Shown here: piece by piece, positions 44,515-55,052 of the stretch | How the letters are laid out: the number at the start of each line of letters is the position of its first letter | Position numbering within the stretch: position 1 is the first letter of the stretch | Source: Umbelopsis ramanniana AG | Taxonomy: Eukaryota; Mucoromycota; Umbelopsidomycetes; Umbelopsidales; Umbelopsidaceae | Direction of reading: 5' to 3' | DNA: 64,000 nucleotides | NCBI RefSeq assembly: GCF_025399195.1 | Contig: NW_026252112.1 | Location: 62,001-126,000, forward strand | Translations under genes and position numbers: made by a program | The notes under the pieces: model-generated | The model's input: the letters and a program-made list of their open reading frames with translations, nothing else | Database searches by the model: none | What the model was told of the DNA's origin: nothing

Positions 44515-46287
44515 TCACTGTTCCAACGAGATGTCACCCGTTTTCATGTCTACCTTGCAGGGTATATGGGTTGTTCTGTTTTCAAATGAAACATGATAGC
44601 CACGTTCTGATAATACGTCCATCACCATGTCGACAAAGTGGCCATTGGACAATGCAGGGTCCTCACTGAAAAAAAAAGAGAAAAATATTGAGTCTGATGT
44701 CAATGGGGAGGGGCATGAGAAGGAATACGCACGTGCGGATCATGGCGGCACCACTGATAGCATGTCGAGTCACCTGCGGCACGACAGTATGATCGATCCA
44801 CTGAATAGCTTTTTGAAGAGTTTTAGGCTCTTGCATTTGATAGTGTTCCAATCGACTGATAAGTTCCTGGGGTGGTAGATGAGAAAGGGAGATAAAATCG
44901 AGGGAGGGCATGAGCAGCATAGGGTACTTGCCTGTCTAGCATGCACACCAATTTTGTTGGCCAAAGGGATATGCGAAATTGCGTCATATGTATCGGATTC
45001 CAGTTCCAAAGAAGATTGGTATTCGAATTCCTTCAGGATGATTTGCATGACTTCATTGATATTGCCCACAGCATTGATGAGGTCTAACAATAAAGCAAGA
45101 GGTCAGACTGCTGCCTTGGCATGCTCACTACACGGGCTGTCAGTCGACACTTACGGAAGGGGAAAATTTTAGAAAGCTTCAACAGAGCTCCATAATGAGC
45201 CTTGAAAATAGCATATCTTGAGCGAATTAACTGTAGATGATGTGGTAAGCTACGCTGTCAGCAAAGCCGTGGGAAAGGTTTTCGCCCTGCCTACCGTCTC
45301 GTCAAAATCCGTCACACGTTCCTCCCAAAGAACTCCTTGTCCTGATCGTCGGACCTGCGCATTATGTTCTCGAATCATTTGACCGCGTGCCAGCTGACGC
45401 TGGACAGAAATATCTTCATCGACATACAAGACGCAAATGCGAAAGACAGGGCGAGGGAATTGATCGCGGCGATCGGTGTTCCAAAATTCTCGTCGAAGTT
45501 CAACCATCTTGTCGTAAAACAGCCTTAGAGCCTCCACTTGGATTTCAGTGCGAGGAAAGCCATCGACCAGGACGCCAACCGTAGGGTCACAGTCGAGCAA
45601 GGCGTGGAACAGCATTTCCATGACGGTACGATCGGAGATCATTTGACCGCGGTTAATGAGCTCTTTACATTCTGGGGTATCCAGCAAATTGGAGACAGAG
45701 ATGGGGGGATTGGTGATGCCTCGAGCGCGCAGGATGGATGGAGTGTGTGTACCTTTTCCTGATCTAGGGTGTATGACAATGGTAAGGACGTTTGACGGAT
45801 CTAGTAGTTTGATGGGGCACTTACCCTGGGGCACCCATCAAAAAGATAAGTTCTCTAGGTAAATGGAGGTTTTCCCTCCCATAGTGGTCTTCAATGTTCT
45901 TCCATGCTTGGTTAAAAATGAGCTTGGTATCCTTGATCTCCTTACCATGGTTGGTGCTGGTGCGAGAGAAAAGGTTGAAGGGGTCAACGAAGATATACAG
46001 AAGCAAGCCAGACGAGGCCTTACCTAGGGTGGTCGTCATGAATGGGTTCGCGGCTATTGCTTGACTGATTGACTAAGGATTCAATGGTGTTAGGTTGAAC
46101 GGTAGAAAACATGGCCGTACATGGTGGGCCCTGATTTTCTTCCATTAGGCTTACCCTGTTCCACTGATGATGCACGGCATGCTGTCAATGTTGGAGTGAT
46201 ATAGGCACGTCTAGCTACTAGTCGAAGCTGAGGTGTGCAGTAGACAGAGCAGCGTCGAATGAGCTGAGGAGCTAATTTTAAAGCCAT
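44515..46287 (-). CDS. Mitochondrial adenylate-kinase-like protein with C-terminal extension
   Basis: Nucleoside monophosphate kinase, AMP + ATP to 2 ADP by family. Eight exons (46155-46287, 46024-46072, 45825-45956, 45295-45763, 45155-45230, 44932-45083, 44733-44866, 44515-44665) give 431 residues. The N-terminus (MALKLAPQLIRRCSVYCTPQLRLVARRAY) is a mitochondrial-type presequence. The P-loop MGAPGSGKGT is split by an intron; VLVDGFPRTEIQ is the adenylate kinase NMP-binding signature and ARGQMIREH follows in the LID region. About 165 residues after the kinase fold (HLINAVGNINEVMQIILKEF, then TTHIPCKVDMKTGDISLEQ) form an extra domain not found in short adenylate kinases. The intron at 44931 uses a GC donor (CAG|GCAAGT). 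Divergent from the ABC1-type kinase gene. Confidence 0.85.
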
Positions 46288-46393
46288 GGTGAAGAGACGA
46301 TAAAAATATGATTTTGGCCAATTTGGGGAATTAGGCAAGACGGGTGATTGACGTCTTTTGCTGTTCACCTCGCTTTCTCCCACTTTTTTTGCC
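46288..46393. promoter_or_regulatory. 106-bp bidirectional promoter of two mitochondrial genes
   Basis: Lies between the start codons of the adenylate kinase and ABC1/MCP2-type genes. No clear core motif was recognised. Confidence 0.4.
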
Positions 46394-48340
46394 ATGGCAA
46401 GAAGTCGTTTTTTCAAGTCCTTCCTAGCGTTATCGACCACGGGTGCTGGCCTCTATGCCTACGATACAAACACAGAAGCTCAGTTGATAACACGCAACGT
46501 TCGTACCTTTTACAATGGCGTCGGCTTGGCTCTAGATTACAAACTCAACTTCAAGCCAGGCGACATGTCGTCCATGGATGCTGTTCACGAGCGTGTAGCC
46601 AATCGCATCTTTGACGTTTGCGAACGTAACGGTGGGCTTTATATTAAAATTGGCCAAGTCATAGGTACTCAAGCGTCCGTTTTACCTGCTCAGTATCAAA
46701 AGCGCGCACGTCGGCTGTTTGACTCGGCACCAGCAGTTCCGTACTCCGTGGTCGAGCGGGTATTTCTGGAAGATTTTGGAGCCAAACCTGAACAAATGTT
46801 TAAAGAATTCGACAAAAATCCAGTAGCGAGTGCGTCCATTGCGCAAGTTCACAAGGCCGTGCTACATGATGATACCATTGTGGCCGTCAAGGTGCAGAAA
46901 CCAGCCATTCAAAAACAGATGACAAGCGACCTGAGAGCGTTTCGAATGTTGCTGGCACTGTACGAACGAATTTTCGATTTACCCATGGTGTGGATGTCCG
47001 ACTATTTTGAAAAGCACATTCGCATGGAAGCAGATTTTGAACGGGAAGCACAGTGAGTACATGGGCTGTAACCTGAGCAAAGTGAAACTCTGCTTTTATG
47101 ATACTGACCCATGTCGTTACAGAAACTCTAGCAGAGCGTGGGATCACTTACAAAAAGAGAGCTCGTTGAAAGACCGAGTTTACATTCCAAAAGTATACGG
47201 CGAAATAGGGTCCAAGAGGATTATGGTGGCTGAATGGGTGGATGGAGTGCAACTGACTGCGTTAGATGATCTCAAGGAGATAGGTGCATCTCCCACAGAG
47301 GCCATGCAAATTACCATAGAAGCGTTTGCTAGTCAGATATTCAAGAGTGGATTTGTTCATGGTGAGTGCGCGCGGGTCGCGGCGGTTTGTGAAGGCGCAA
47401 AATGTTAACCATGACCCTTCTTAGGTGACCCCCACCCTGGCAATGTCCTTGTTCGCAAGCATCCCAAAAAGAAAAATGAAATTCAAGTTGTACTTATAGA
47501 CCATGGCTTGTATATAGAGGAATCAGAAAGGTAGGTCGGGGAGAGCAGGTGACTGAAGCAACCCACTACTAACTGTTCCATTTAGGTTCCGTCAGCAGTA
47601 TTGTAAACTATGGGAGGCGATGTTTCTACTTGATGTCAAGGCATTGGACGAAATATGCAAGCAGTGGGTGAGTTGGGAAACATCTGGAGCGATGTTGGAA
47701 CCTTTTGACCTGAAATAACCCGTACTGACCGCCACCCTCCAGGGAGTCAACGACTCGAATATGTTTGCATCAGTGACGTTGCAAAAACCGTATATGCCAA
47801 GTAAAGCACCTCATCTATCCAACAGCACGGTGTCGTTTCAAGACGCATACGAAATGCAAATGTCCATGAAATCCAGGATCAAACATTTCTTGGCTGATCA
47901 ACAACTTTTCCCCCGTGAACTTATTTTTGTTTCTCGCAATATGAACATTGTTCGGGCCAACAACAAGTCAATGGGAAGTCCAGTCAATCGCATCAATGTC
48001 ATGGCACGCTGGGCAGTGCGGGGCATGGATCGAAAGGACGAAGCCAAAGGAGTGCGAGGGTATCTCCGAAGCACATGGCGAGTGATTCTGTTTGAAAGCA
48101 CCTTATTTGCCATGACGGTCAGTTTCTACATTGTCAAATTCAGAGACGTGGCCAATAAGTTAATTTGGGGAACGGCCAACCAAGGAGGATTCGAGGGCCT
48201 GTTGGATGAACGGATGAAGGAACAGGTAGGAGCCGGTTCTAAAATATTCGTCAGAAATAGGTAAATTAACTGATTTTGGCTACTTGCAGCTTCAACAACA
48301 ATTTGGAATTGTACTGGATGAATCGGTCTTTGATGCTTGA
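46394..48340 (+). CDS. MCP2: ABC1/UbiB atypical kinase, ADCK1/MCP2 type
   Basis: Mitochondrial inner-membrane UbiB-family protein linked in yeast (Mcp2/Cqd2) to coenzyme Q distribution and lipid homeostasis. Six exons (46394-47052, 47123-47361, 47425-47530, 47586-47667, 47743-48225, 48290-48340) give 539 residues. Family motifs: KxGQ in GGLYIKIGQVIGTQ, the alanine-rich loop ASASIAQVHKA replacing the glycine loop, AVKVQKP with the catalytic lysine, the GFVHGDPHPGNVLV catalytic loop and LIDHGLY in place of DFG. A C-terminal hydrophobic stretch (VILFESTLFAMTVSFYIV) may be membrane-associated. The N-terminus is short and basic (MARSRFFKSFLAL), then hydrophobic, fitting inner-membrane sorting. Confidence 0.9.
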
Positions 48341-48490
48341 CGACCAGCCAGCCACCGACAGGTGCACCCGTATTTAACGTAGAAAAGATTTTTATATAGT
48401 ACATGGTTTGCTAAAAAGACCAAAATGTAAAAAGGAAAAATTCAGAGAGCATGGAAAGGGGAACTGTACAATGGGGGGGGGGAGTATCTA

Positions 48491-49297
48491 TCATAAAATG
48501 TCAACAGGTGGTATATCTGGAGTGATGTCTCTCTTGGCAGCCTTGGCTTTACGCTGACCACTAGCCGTCAGATCTCGCCAAACAAAACAAGAGTTTCCTT
48601 CAATATGCGTCTTGGGTTTCCTTCCTCGTTTCTTCTTGGGCATGGTCAGTACGGTGTCCATGGTGGAGCTTGTGAACGCCGTGGTGGTTTCTGTATCCTC
48701 CTGTTCTAATGAAGTCACAGGGGAAGCAGAGGTGATGTTCCATACTGTCGGCGTGACAAAGGTCCACCCTCCTTCCCACACCGGTTCGCGTAAATTAGGT
48801 GGCCGACCTCTTTTTCGTTTCAGTATGGGTTCACCGGTGTTGGTAAACAGGATGGGATTAACTCGGGTTTCTTCTTCTGGGGCAGGTGAAAGAGACATCC
48901 TGGCCAGTTGGGGAGATACAGCGGATTTTTTGGGTGGTGGGTCGGATAGTCGGCGATGAGAATGAAAGGATGGCACTTGTAAATGAAAGTCTCCCGATTG
49001 ACTACTGTTGTCTAGGGTGTGCTGTGAAGGTTCGATAGGAGACAGGGAGGGAGAAATGGGGGATAAATAGCGAGCATTGTCTGGCGACGACGTGGGTGAG
49101 TAAGGTGACACTGGACTATGAGAAGATGCCGCTGGCGATAATAGCTGGTGGCTATGGCTTGGAGCGGGTATAACCAGCGCAGGTGGTCTCAACAGGTCGG
49201 GTATTTTGTTGCTGTTAGCAGAACGAGGGTACCATTTTGATTCTGGGAGTAAGGAACTGATAGGCGGTAAAGTGACTCCTGACGATGGTGATGCCAT
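48491..49297 (-). CDS. AT-hook DNA-binding protein
   Basis: Single exon, 268 residues. Two AT-hook cores, KRGRPPNL (about residues 163-170) and KRGRKPKTH (about 225-233), bind the minor groove of AT-rich DNA. The N-terminal half is Ser/Pro-rich and likely disordered. The second hook is followed by a compact basic segment (NSCFVWRDLTASGQRKAKAAKR) that may be conserved. A role as chromatin or transcription regulator is inferred from the hooks; the precise family is unknown. Convergent with the ABC1-type gene, with 150 bp between stops. Confidence 0.75.
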   Translation of the reverse strand: MASPSSGVTLPPISSLLPESKWYPRSANSNKIPDLLRPPALVIPAPSHSHQLLSPAASSHSPVSPYSPTSSPDNARYLSPISPSLSPIEPSQHTLDNSSQSGDFHLQVPSFHSHRRLSDPPPKKSAVSPQLARMSLSPAPEEETRVNPILFTNTGEPILKRKRGRPPNLREPVWEGGWTFVTPTVWNITSASPVTSLEQEDTETTTAFTSSTMDTVLTMPKKKRGRKPKTHIEGNSCFVWRDLTASGQRKAKAAKRDITPDIPPVDIL

Positions 49298-50367
49298 GAT
49301 AGCACTGAAAAAAGGTAAAAAGAGAAGTGAGGAAAAGGAATTACATCCAAGTAAAGGAAAAAAAAATAAAATAGAAATAATAATTTGAAAATGGAATACT
49401 AAGAAAATCTATCTGTGGCATGTCCTTTCAATGATAGTGGAAGAAGGCTCTATTCGCCAGCCAATGTCCAATCGATGTGATCTTGCTTTACTTCTCAACC
49501 GATGCTGCTCATGGTCACTTTGGGTTGCCCTGCTTTCAATGAATGAAATGAACCGTAGGGCTGCGCAACCATCTGAAAGACGCTTCAAACCATTTCTCCA
49601 TAATCGGCAAGCAAAATCTTATGTCCCATGGAAATTCAGGAAGGATCTTTTCAATGACAGCTTTTTTTTTTTTTTTTCCCCTCCGCCTCCTCTTTGTCAC
49701 TGGCTTCTTTACCTGAGCCGTGGCAACACATGAACGGAGGGTGCATCGTTTCATTCAATGCAACGTGGTCTCATCCTACATTGTCACAAAAGATACCTTC
49801 TTGACACTAACGAGGAAGAACCAAGTTAGTCAAAAGCGCCCGGCTGTTGGGTCCTGCGCCACGTTTGGCTTTATTCTGCAAAAAAGGAAGATTGTTATTT
49901 TTGGGAAAGTCGACGCTGTGGCAAAGGGCACGTGACGCGCATTGTTTGGGGAGTCCTGAAGATCCCCGCTGTGGAAACGAATCCTCTGAAGAAAAGTGCT
50001 CGGCTACACGTGATATGCCTGGTAATCCATCCGTTCCATAGCTACGCACCCCTTCTTTTCAGTGACGTTAGAACGTGGGCTGTACGAACAGCTAACCTAA
50101 CGTTTCCCACCGACCCTTAGTGTCAAACGCAGTGGTCTTCCCATGATATATCCAACAGAACGCAATAATGGATGGTAGCGGTGATAGGCTCTTGCTATAA
50201 TAATTTGTACCTCAGTGCATGCTCGGACCGAGAATAGGCGCCCCTATATGGAGATCCCGTTTGGGCTCTCTATGGCAGCTGACTGCCATACTGTCCTTGC
50301 TTGTTTTTGTTTTGATGCCTTCTCCCTCCTTTTCTTTCCTTTCGCTTGGCTTCTTCCCACAGGATCC
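49298..50367. other. 1.07-kb intergenic and 5' leader region
   Basis: Divergent promoter region of the AT-hook gene and the low-complexity protein gene. It contains a T16 run near 49661-49677. An in-frame ATG at 50215 would add 51 residues, but that part reads like an intron ending in CCCACAG at 50356-50362, so a 5' UTR intron is likely. Confidence 0.45.
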
Positions 50368-51918
50368 ATGGAAACAGAACCACCCAAAGCAACGTTTGAC
50401 GACTACATGGATCGTCTCACCGCGCAGTCCCAGCAGTTGTCTCAACAGTTAAATACTATTCTGAAACATCAACAGGAGAATCCTACTTCAGACGACGATG
50501 AGTCTTACACTACAGGGTCTCCACAGCGCGTATATCAACAAAACCGTCGAAGAGGATCGAGTCTCGACTCAGAAGGTCGTCAAGAATGGCGGGTTGCCAA
50601 ACGGCGTCAGTATCGGTCACACTCAGTGCCGTCCATGCGAGCCCCCATTTATTACAGTCCGGAAGAAAGTAGAACGAGTTTGAGCGAAGCATCCGGGACC
50701 GGTAGTGGGAGTCTGAGTGATGATGAGTCGGATAGTGCGTCGCAAACGGATGACTCACAGCGAATGGTGGCTCGTCGAGGGAGTTGGGATCCAATGCAGC
50801 CAGCACCTTTTGAAGCTCGTATTCAACACTATGAACGACATCCTCATATTCGTACTCAGTCGGGTCCAAGTTCGGCGGGTCCAGTGATACAGCGGCATTC
50901 CACCGTGATTGGCTTCACTCAACCAGCCATGATGTATGCTGAGCCTATGCCGCCAGACATACCCATGGTGCACCCGCCTATCCTGTTTGGTCCTCCCATG
51001 GGAGTGCCACCCGAATTCATGGGCGGTGATTCTGGCGTTATGTCTTCGGCCATGCTGGCGGATGCTATGCTGGACGTTGCTCCTCCTATGGGTCCACCTG
51101 GACACGACATGGGTCCGTTTCACGGTCCAGGCGATATGGAGCATGACATGGTTCAATTTCAGCCACAGGAGCATTATCCGCCGCCGCAGGAACACTATCC
51201 ACCACAAGAGCACTATCCGCCGCCGCAGGAACACTATCCACCACAAGAGCACTATCCGCCACCGCAGGAACAGTATCCACCACAAGAGCACTATCCGCCG
51301 CCGCAGGAACACTATCCACCACAAGAGCGCTATCCACCCTCTTCCGCTATGGACCATTATCAACAAGGCGATGCTAAATCCCCACCAAAGCCACTACCTC
51401 GTCATCAACGCATGGTGGCGGCTATCAAACAGCGTCTAGGTAGAGCGGCCGAGCAGCAATCGATTCGATATGGTGTGATCAGTCAAAGAATGTTTGAGCC
51501 GCCGCCGCCACCGCAGACAGAAGCCAATGCTAGTGGACCGTCCCGACAATCCTCCTTGGCACGAAGAAGATCGGCACGGCAAAGTCAAGTGTATACTGCC
51601 AATCTCGACAGCCCCGAAGCTATGCAATGGTGTTTTCGTCGTCAACGGCGTCTAAAGTCTCTCCCATGGGAGCCTTTTGACCCAATCTACCAATCGGCCA
51701 TAAAGGACGCAAGCAATCAGAACAAACCATGCGTCATACAGGATAGTCATTTTTCACAAATGGTCAAGGTGATTCCTTCCGACGGATATGCCATTTGTCG
51801 CAAAATGCATGGCCATATGCTGTATGATGTTGCGTTTCTTGATCCCACCAAACAATCCCGCACGGTTTTCTTCTGCATACCTATGCGTCGTCGTCGCAAC
51901 CCTTCTCATCTACAGTGA
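50368..51918 (+). CDS. Low-complexity protein with coding minisatellite, unrecognised
   Basis: 516 residues from the ATG at 50368 (METEPPKATFDDYMDRL). An N-terminal helix rich in Q is followed by a long Ser/Arg/Asp-rich disordered region, a Met/Pro-rich part (GPPMGVPPEFMGG) and a tandem array of QEHYPPP and QEHYPPQ heptad-like units (about residues 267-323), then basic stretches (HQRMVAAIKQRLGRAAEQQ). The C-terminal about 110 residues look folded (MQWCFRRQRRLKSLPWEPFDPIY, VKVIPSDGYAICRKMHGHML, AFLDPTKQSRTVFFCIPM). No family was recognised. The start is chosen because upstream in-frame sequence appears intronic. Confidence 0.7.
   Translation: METEPPKATFDDYMDRLTAQSQQLSQQLNTILKHQQENPTSDDDESYTTGSPQRVYQQNRRRGSSLDSEGRQEWRVAKRRQYRSHSVPSMRAPIYYSPEESRTSLSEASGTGSGSLSDDESDSASQTDDSQRMVARRGSWDPMQPAPFEARIQHYERHPHIRTQSGPSSAGPVIQRHSTVIGFTQPAMMYAEPMPPDIPMVHPPILFGPPMGVPPEFMGGDSGVMSSAMLADAMLDVAPPMGPPGHDMGPFHGPGDMEHDMVQFQPQEHYPPPQEHYPPQEHYPPPQEHYPPQEHYPPPQEQYPPQEHYPPPQEHYPPQERYPPSSAMDHYQQGDAKSPPKPLPRHQRMVAAIKQRLGRAAEQQSIRYGVISQRMFEPPPPPQTEANASGPSRQSSLARRRSARQSQVYTANLDSPEAMQWCFRRQRRLKSLPWEPFDPIYQSAIKDASNQNKPCVIQDSHFSQMVKVIPSDGYAICRKMHGHMLYDVAFLDPTKQSRTVFFCIPMRRRRNPSHLQ
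51166..51338. repeat. 39-bp coding minisatellite (about 4 units)
   Basis: Units of 13 codons reading HYPPPQEHYPPQE, beginning near CAGGAGCATTATCC and ending at the GCTATCCACC before the SSAMDH sequence; units differ by a few synonymous or single-residue changes. The array is in frame with the surrounding gene, so unit number changes would preserve the frame. Confidence 0.85.
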
Positions 51919-52315
51919 GTGGATGTATGCATTTATGTATGTTATATCGTCTCGTTTTGCACCTACTTGTATAGCAACACCCTACAGAAATATATTTTTT
52001 TTCTTTAACCCATCCAGTACTACATTTTAATGCGAGCACCAATAAATGCACGGCCAGCCAGTTTATGTTGCTTCTACACATTCACTTTATTGCTTTTCCT
52101 TTATATTCTTTTTGAGCGAGGGTATGAAAAACGCTTTTGATGAGTTGTTATATTCAACAATAAATTTTTGCAAGAGATAAAGGGAGTGAAATGGGATCTT
52201 TGTCTTTTGGAGGTTGGCTTTTTTTTCCATTTTTTTTCAGCGATGCATCTCCTTTTTTTTTTTTTTTTTAATGGTTTCTGATGAAGGCTCCTTTTGTGTC
52301 TGTCGAGACGAAAAT
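51919..52315. other. Intergenic, convergent 3' ends
   Basis: 3' flanks of the minisatellite protein gene and BFR1. AATAAA at about 52041 and 52160 and several T runs (T19 at about 52252-52270). No gene was seen. Confidence 0.45.
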
Positions 52316-54063
52316 CTAGGCTTGGGTAGGTTCTTCAGTAGGCTTGGCTTCCTCTTCCTTGGCAAGCAAAGCGGCAATCTTCTCTTCAGCCTTCTTCTTG
52401 TTCTCCTCAGTCTTCTTGGGCTGTTCGCTCAAGAAATGATCCCTGCGCTCCTTGAGCTGCTCAATGGTAGCATCAAATTCAGCAGGCTTGGTGGGGATAG
52501 CAATCTTAACTTCCCAGAAAGATTCCATAATGGCCAAGGGAAACTTGACGGTTTGGTCAGCCTTCTTTTCCTTGGGTGCCTTGCTACCACCCTTCTTCTT
52601 ACCACCCACAAAGAAGTCTTCTTCCCGGTCGGCTTTCTTCATGAGGACGGCACCTTCAGGAATATTGGCAGTGGTGTCTGCTTGTCTACCAGCAGGCGAC
52701 TTTGCGTTGGCATCAGCCTTGCCATTGACGGCATCGGTCGTTGCGTTGCTATCGTTACCATACGATTGCAAGTAGGTGAGCAGAGTCTCACAAGTGGCGA
52801 TTTCTTGAGAATAGGCAGGGATCTCGGCAAGCTCGCGTTCCTGCTCGGCTTGAGCCTTACGTTGAGTCTCCTCATACTCCTTTTGACGCTGCTTAGCCTG
52901 CTCCTTGCGGAGGTCTCGGATTTGTCGTTGGTGGGCAAAGTGCTCATCCATGGCTTGACGATGCTCATCGCGGAGTGTACGCATCTTTTCATATTGTTGA
53001 TCCAACTGAGCCTTGATGCTGTTTTGCTCTTCGTAAAGCTGGTTGCGCTTGTCGCGGTAGGTCTTTTGGGATTCTTGAATATCGTTGAGCTCAAGCTTGA
53101 TGGCATCAAATTCTTGGTTGAGACTTCGCATTTGGCTGTCATCAATGTTCTTCTTAAGATCTTCATAAATCTTTCTCTCCTTGTCAAGTTCCGTTTGTTG
53201 ATCCTTGAAAGAGTCAATGGTGTTCTTATGACGCTTCAATGTGGAGATCTCAGAGAGGATCTAATATGATGGTTATTGATCCAGTGTCGTCACACACTTG
53301 TACATCCTTCTTAAATAAATTACCTGCTTCTCTTCAACAAGCTTGACACCAGATTCAATTCTCTTTTCCAAAATGCTACAATGGACGAAGTCAGCAGATT
53401 AGTTTCAGGTATGATGGTAGACAGTGCCAAACGCTGATATGTTCACATCAAGCCCTCCCCCCATCCAGCCATGATGGTCGTACCTGATCTGTCTATCGAC
53501 ATCAGCAGTAGTCTTGAATGGGACCTTGGATTGGCCGGCCTTCAAAGCAGCGGTCTAATAGAAATGTCAGTCATGCGCCCCATCGAAACATCTAGAAGGA
53601 AAAATGTGAACCGTACCTTCTTCTTCATTGACTGTTGGATGACATCCAATTGGGTAAGGACAGCCTTCTTAGAATCCTTAAGCTCCTTTTGCTGGTCCCG
53701 GACTTGGTTGAGCTTGGTGAAGAGTTCTTCACGCTTAGCACTCTTACCAGCTGGTGAGAGCTTGTTCACCTTTTCTCGCACAGCGTCCTAGAGTAACAGC
53801 GTTAGTTCAATCAGACATGGAAACGCGCCATCCCATAGCGACACCCCATGCATGATGGACGTTCTGATCATCGATCCAGCACCGAAAGGGGTCCAGCCCT
53901 GAGGTCATCTAAAAAGTTAGATCCAACTTACATTTTGCTTCTTCAAGGCGTCAATGGAGGCCTGGATCTCGCCCAAATTCTTCTTCAATGCAGCATCATC
54001 AGGCTTCTTTGGGGTTTGTTTGTGGTTGGAAGCAGGAGTAGTGGACGCGATCGTTTCTGCCAT
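52316..54063 (-). CDS. BFR1: BFR1-like polysome/mRNP-associated coiled-coil protein
   Basis: Homologue of yeast Bfr1, which associates with mRNPs and ER-bound polysomes. Five exons (53932-54063, 53617-53787, 53484-53554, 53324-53375, 52316-53260) give 456 residues. Nearly the whole protein is a highly charged coiled coil (KLNQVRDQQKELKDSKK, FDAIKLELNDIQESQKTYRD, HFAHQRQIRDLRKEQAKQRQ). The family marks are the early INKLSP-like VNKLSPAGKS and the GVKLVEEKQILSEISTLKR stretch, and a C-terminal globular part after a GGKKKGG linker (KFPLAIMESFWEVKIAIPTK). The N-terminus is Thr/Lys-rich. Confidence 0.85.
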
Positions 54064-55052
54064 GATGGAGAAGGTAAGAGGGAAAAAAAAATAATGGGCT
54101 CAAGCGACCTGCATCCACCACTCAATGTTTCGAGAAACTCCGAGGTCAGGTGATTGGTTCGTTCCTTCACCTGCTATATGCCTGACAAGATAGCCCGACC
54201 GTTAAGGATGAATGGCTGGGCCGTTGGCTTGAAAGATGCCCATTTACCTCTTTTATATCACCTTTTTTTCAAGAAATGACAGCAATGGAGCAAAGTGTAC
54301 GTACCATTGAATAAAGTGAGTATCTCTGTGCAACCGTGTCAGTGTTCAATTTTTCCATTGGTTGCTTTATGTTTGGGCCTCCCTTGGATGTCTCTTTTCA
54401 GCGGCCCATGACCTCACTGTTTTACAGCCTTTGCGTAGAAATAGTCACATTATCCATTCATCGGATGAAACCAAAAAGATCAAATGGTTCAACGTTAGAC
54501 GTAAACTGAAAGATCGAAAAGATCTTTGAGAAAACAAAGGTAACTGGCTACTTTATTACCTTTCTTGCATTTCAAGGCCAGCTTAAAGTAACAAAGACAT
54601 TGAGAGACGAGGAGAACCCCGTCTAAAAAGCTGAATATCGACTGCTAAACCAGGGAATTATTTGAAGAGAAGCTTCATTTTTGGAATTATGTGGTTATTT
54701 CATCGTATTTTACAGCTGATTTAACAAGGTGGTTGAAAGCTGGGCTCTTGCGAAAGCCAGAACTATCATTGAAGCAAATTTCTCACTGACCAGGCCTCCA
54801 TAGGCATAATACTATTACTTCTTTGTTCATTGGAAGAAGCATAGGATGATGCTTTTAAGCAGCTTGTCTGTCTATATGGTGCCTTAAGCCTTTTGCCTTC
54901 TGGTTGTAGGGATCCAATGGGACTGCGATTGAGCGACAGTGTGAGTGGCTGAGATTTTTTCGCAGACTTTTTTTTTTTTTTTTTGAGACCACTGAATAAG
55001 CACACCAGTAACAGTAACTTCTCCATTACTCTCTTACACCAGCTTTTACACC
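54064..55052. other. Divergent intergenic BFR1 / LTV1
   Basis: About 990 bp shared by the two divergent ribosome-related genes. It includes a T17 run at about 54967-54983, some 70 bp before the LTV1 start. No gene was seen; short frames lack support. Confidence 0.45.

Noticed and set aside
50215-50367. N-terminal extension with a hydrophobic stretch (signal-peptide-like) of the minisatellite protein
   Set aside because: The sequence is pyrimidine-rich and ends in TTCCCACAG just before the ATG at 50368, so it looks like a 5' UTR intron read in frame.
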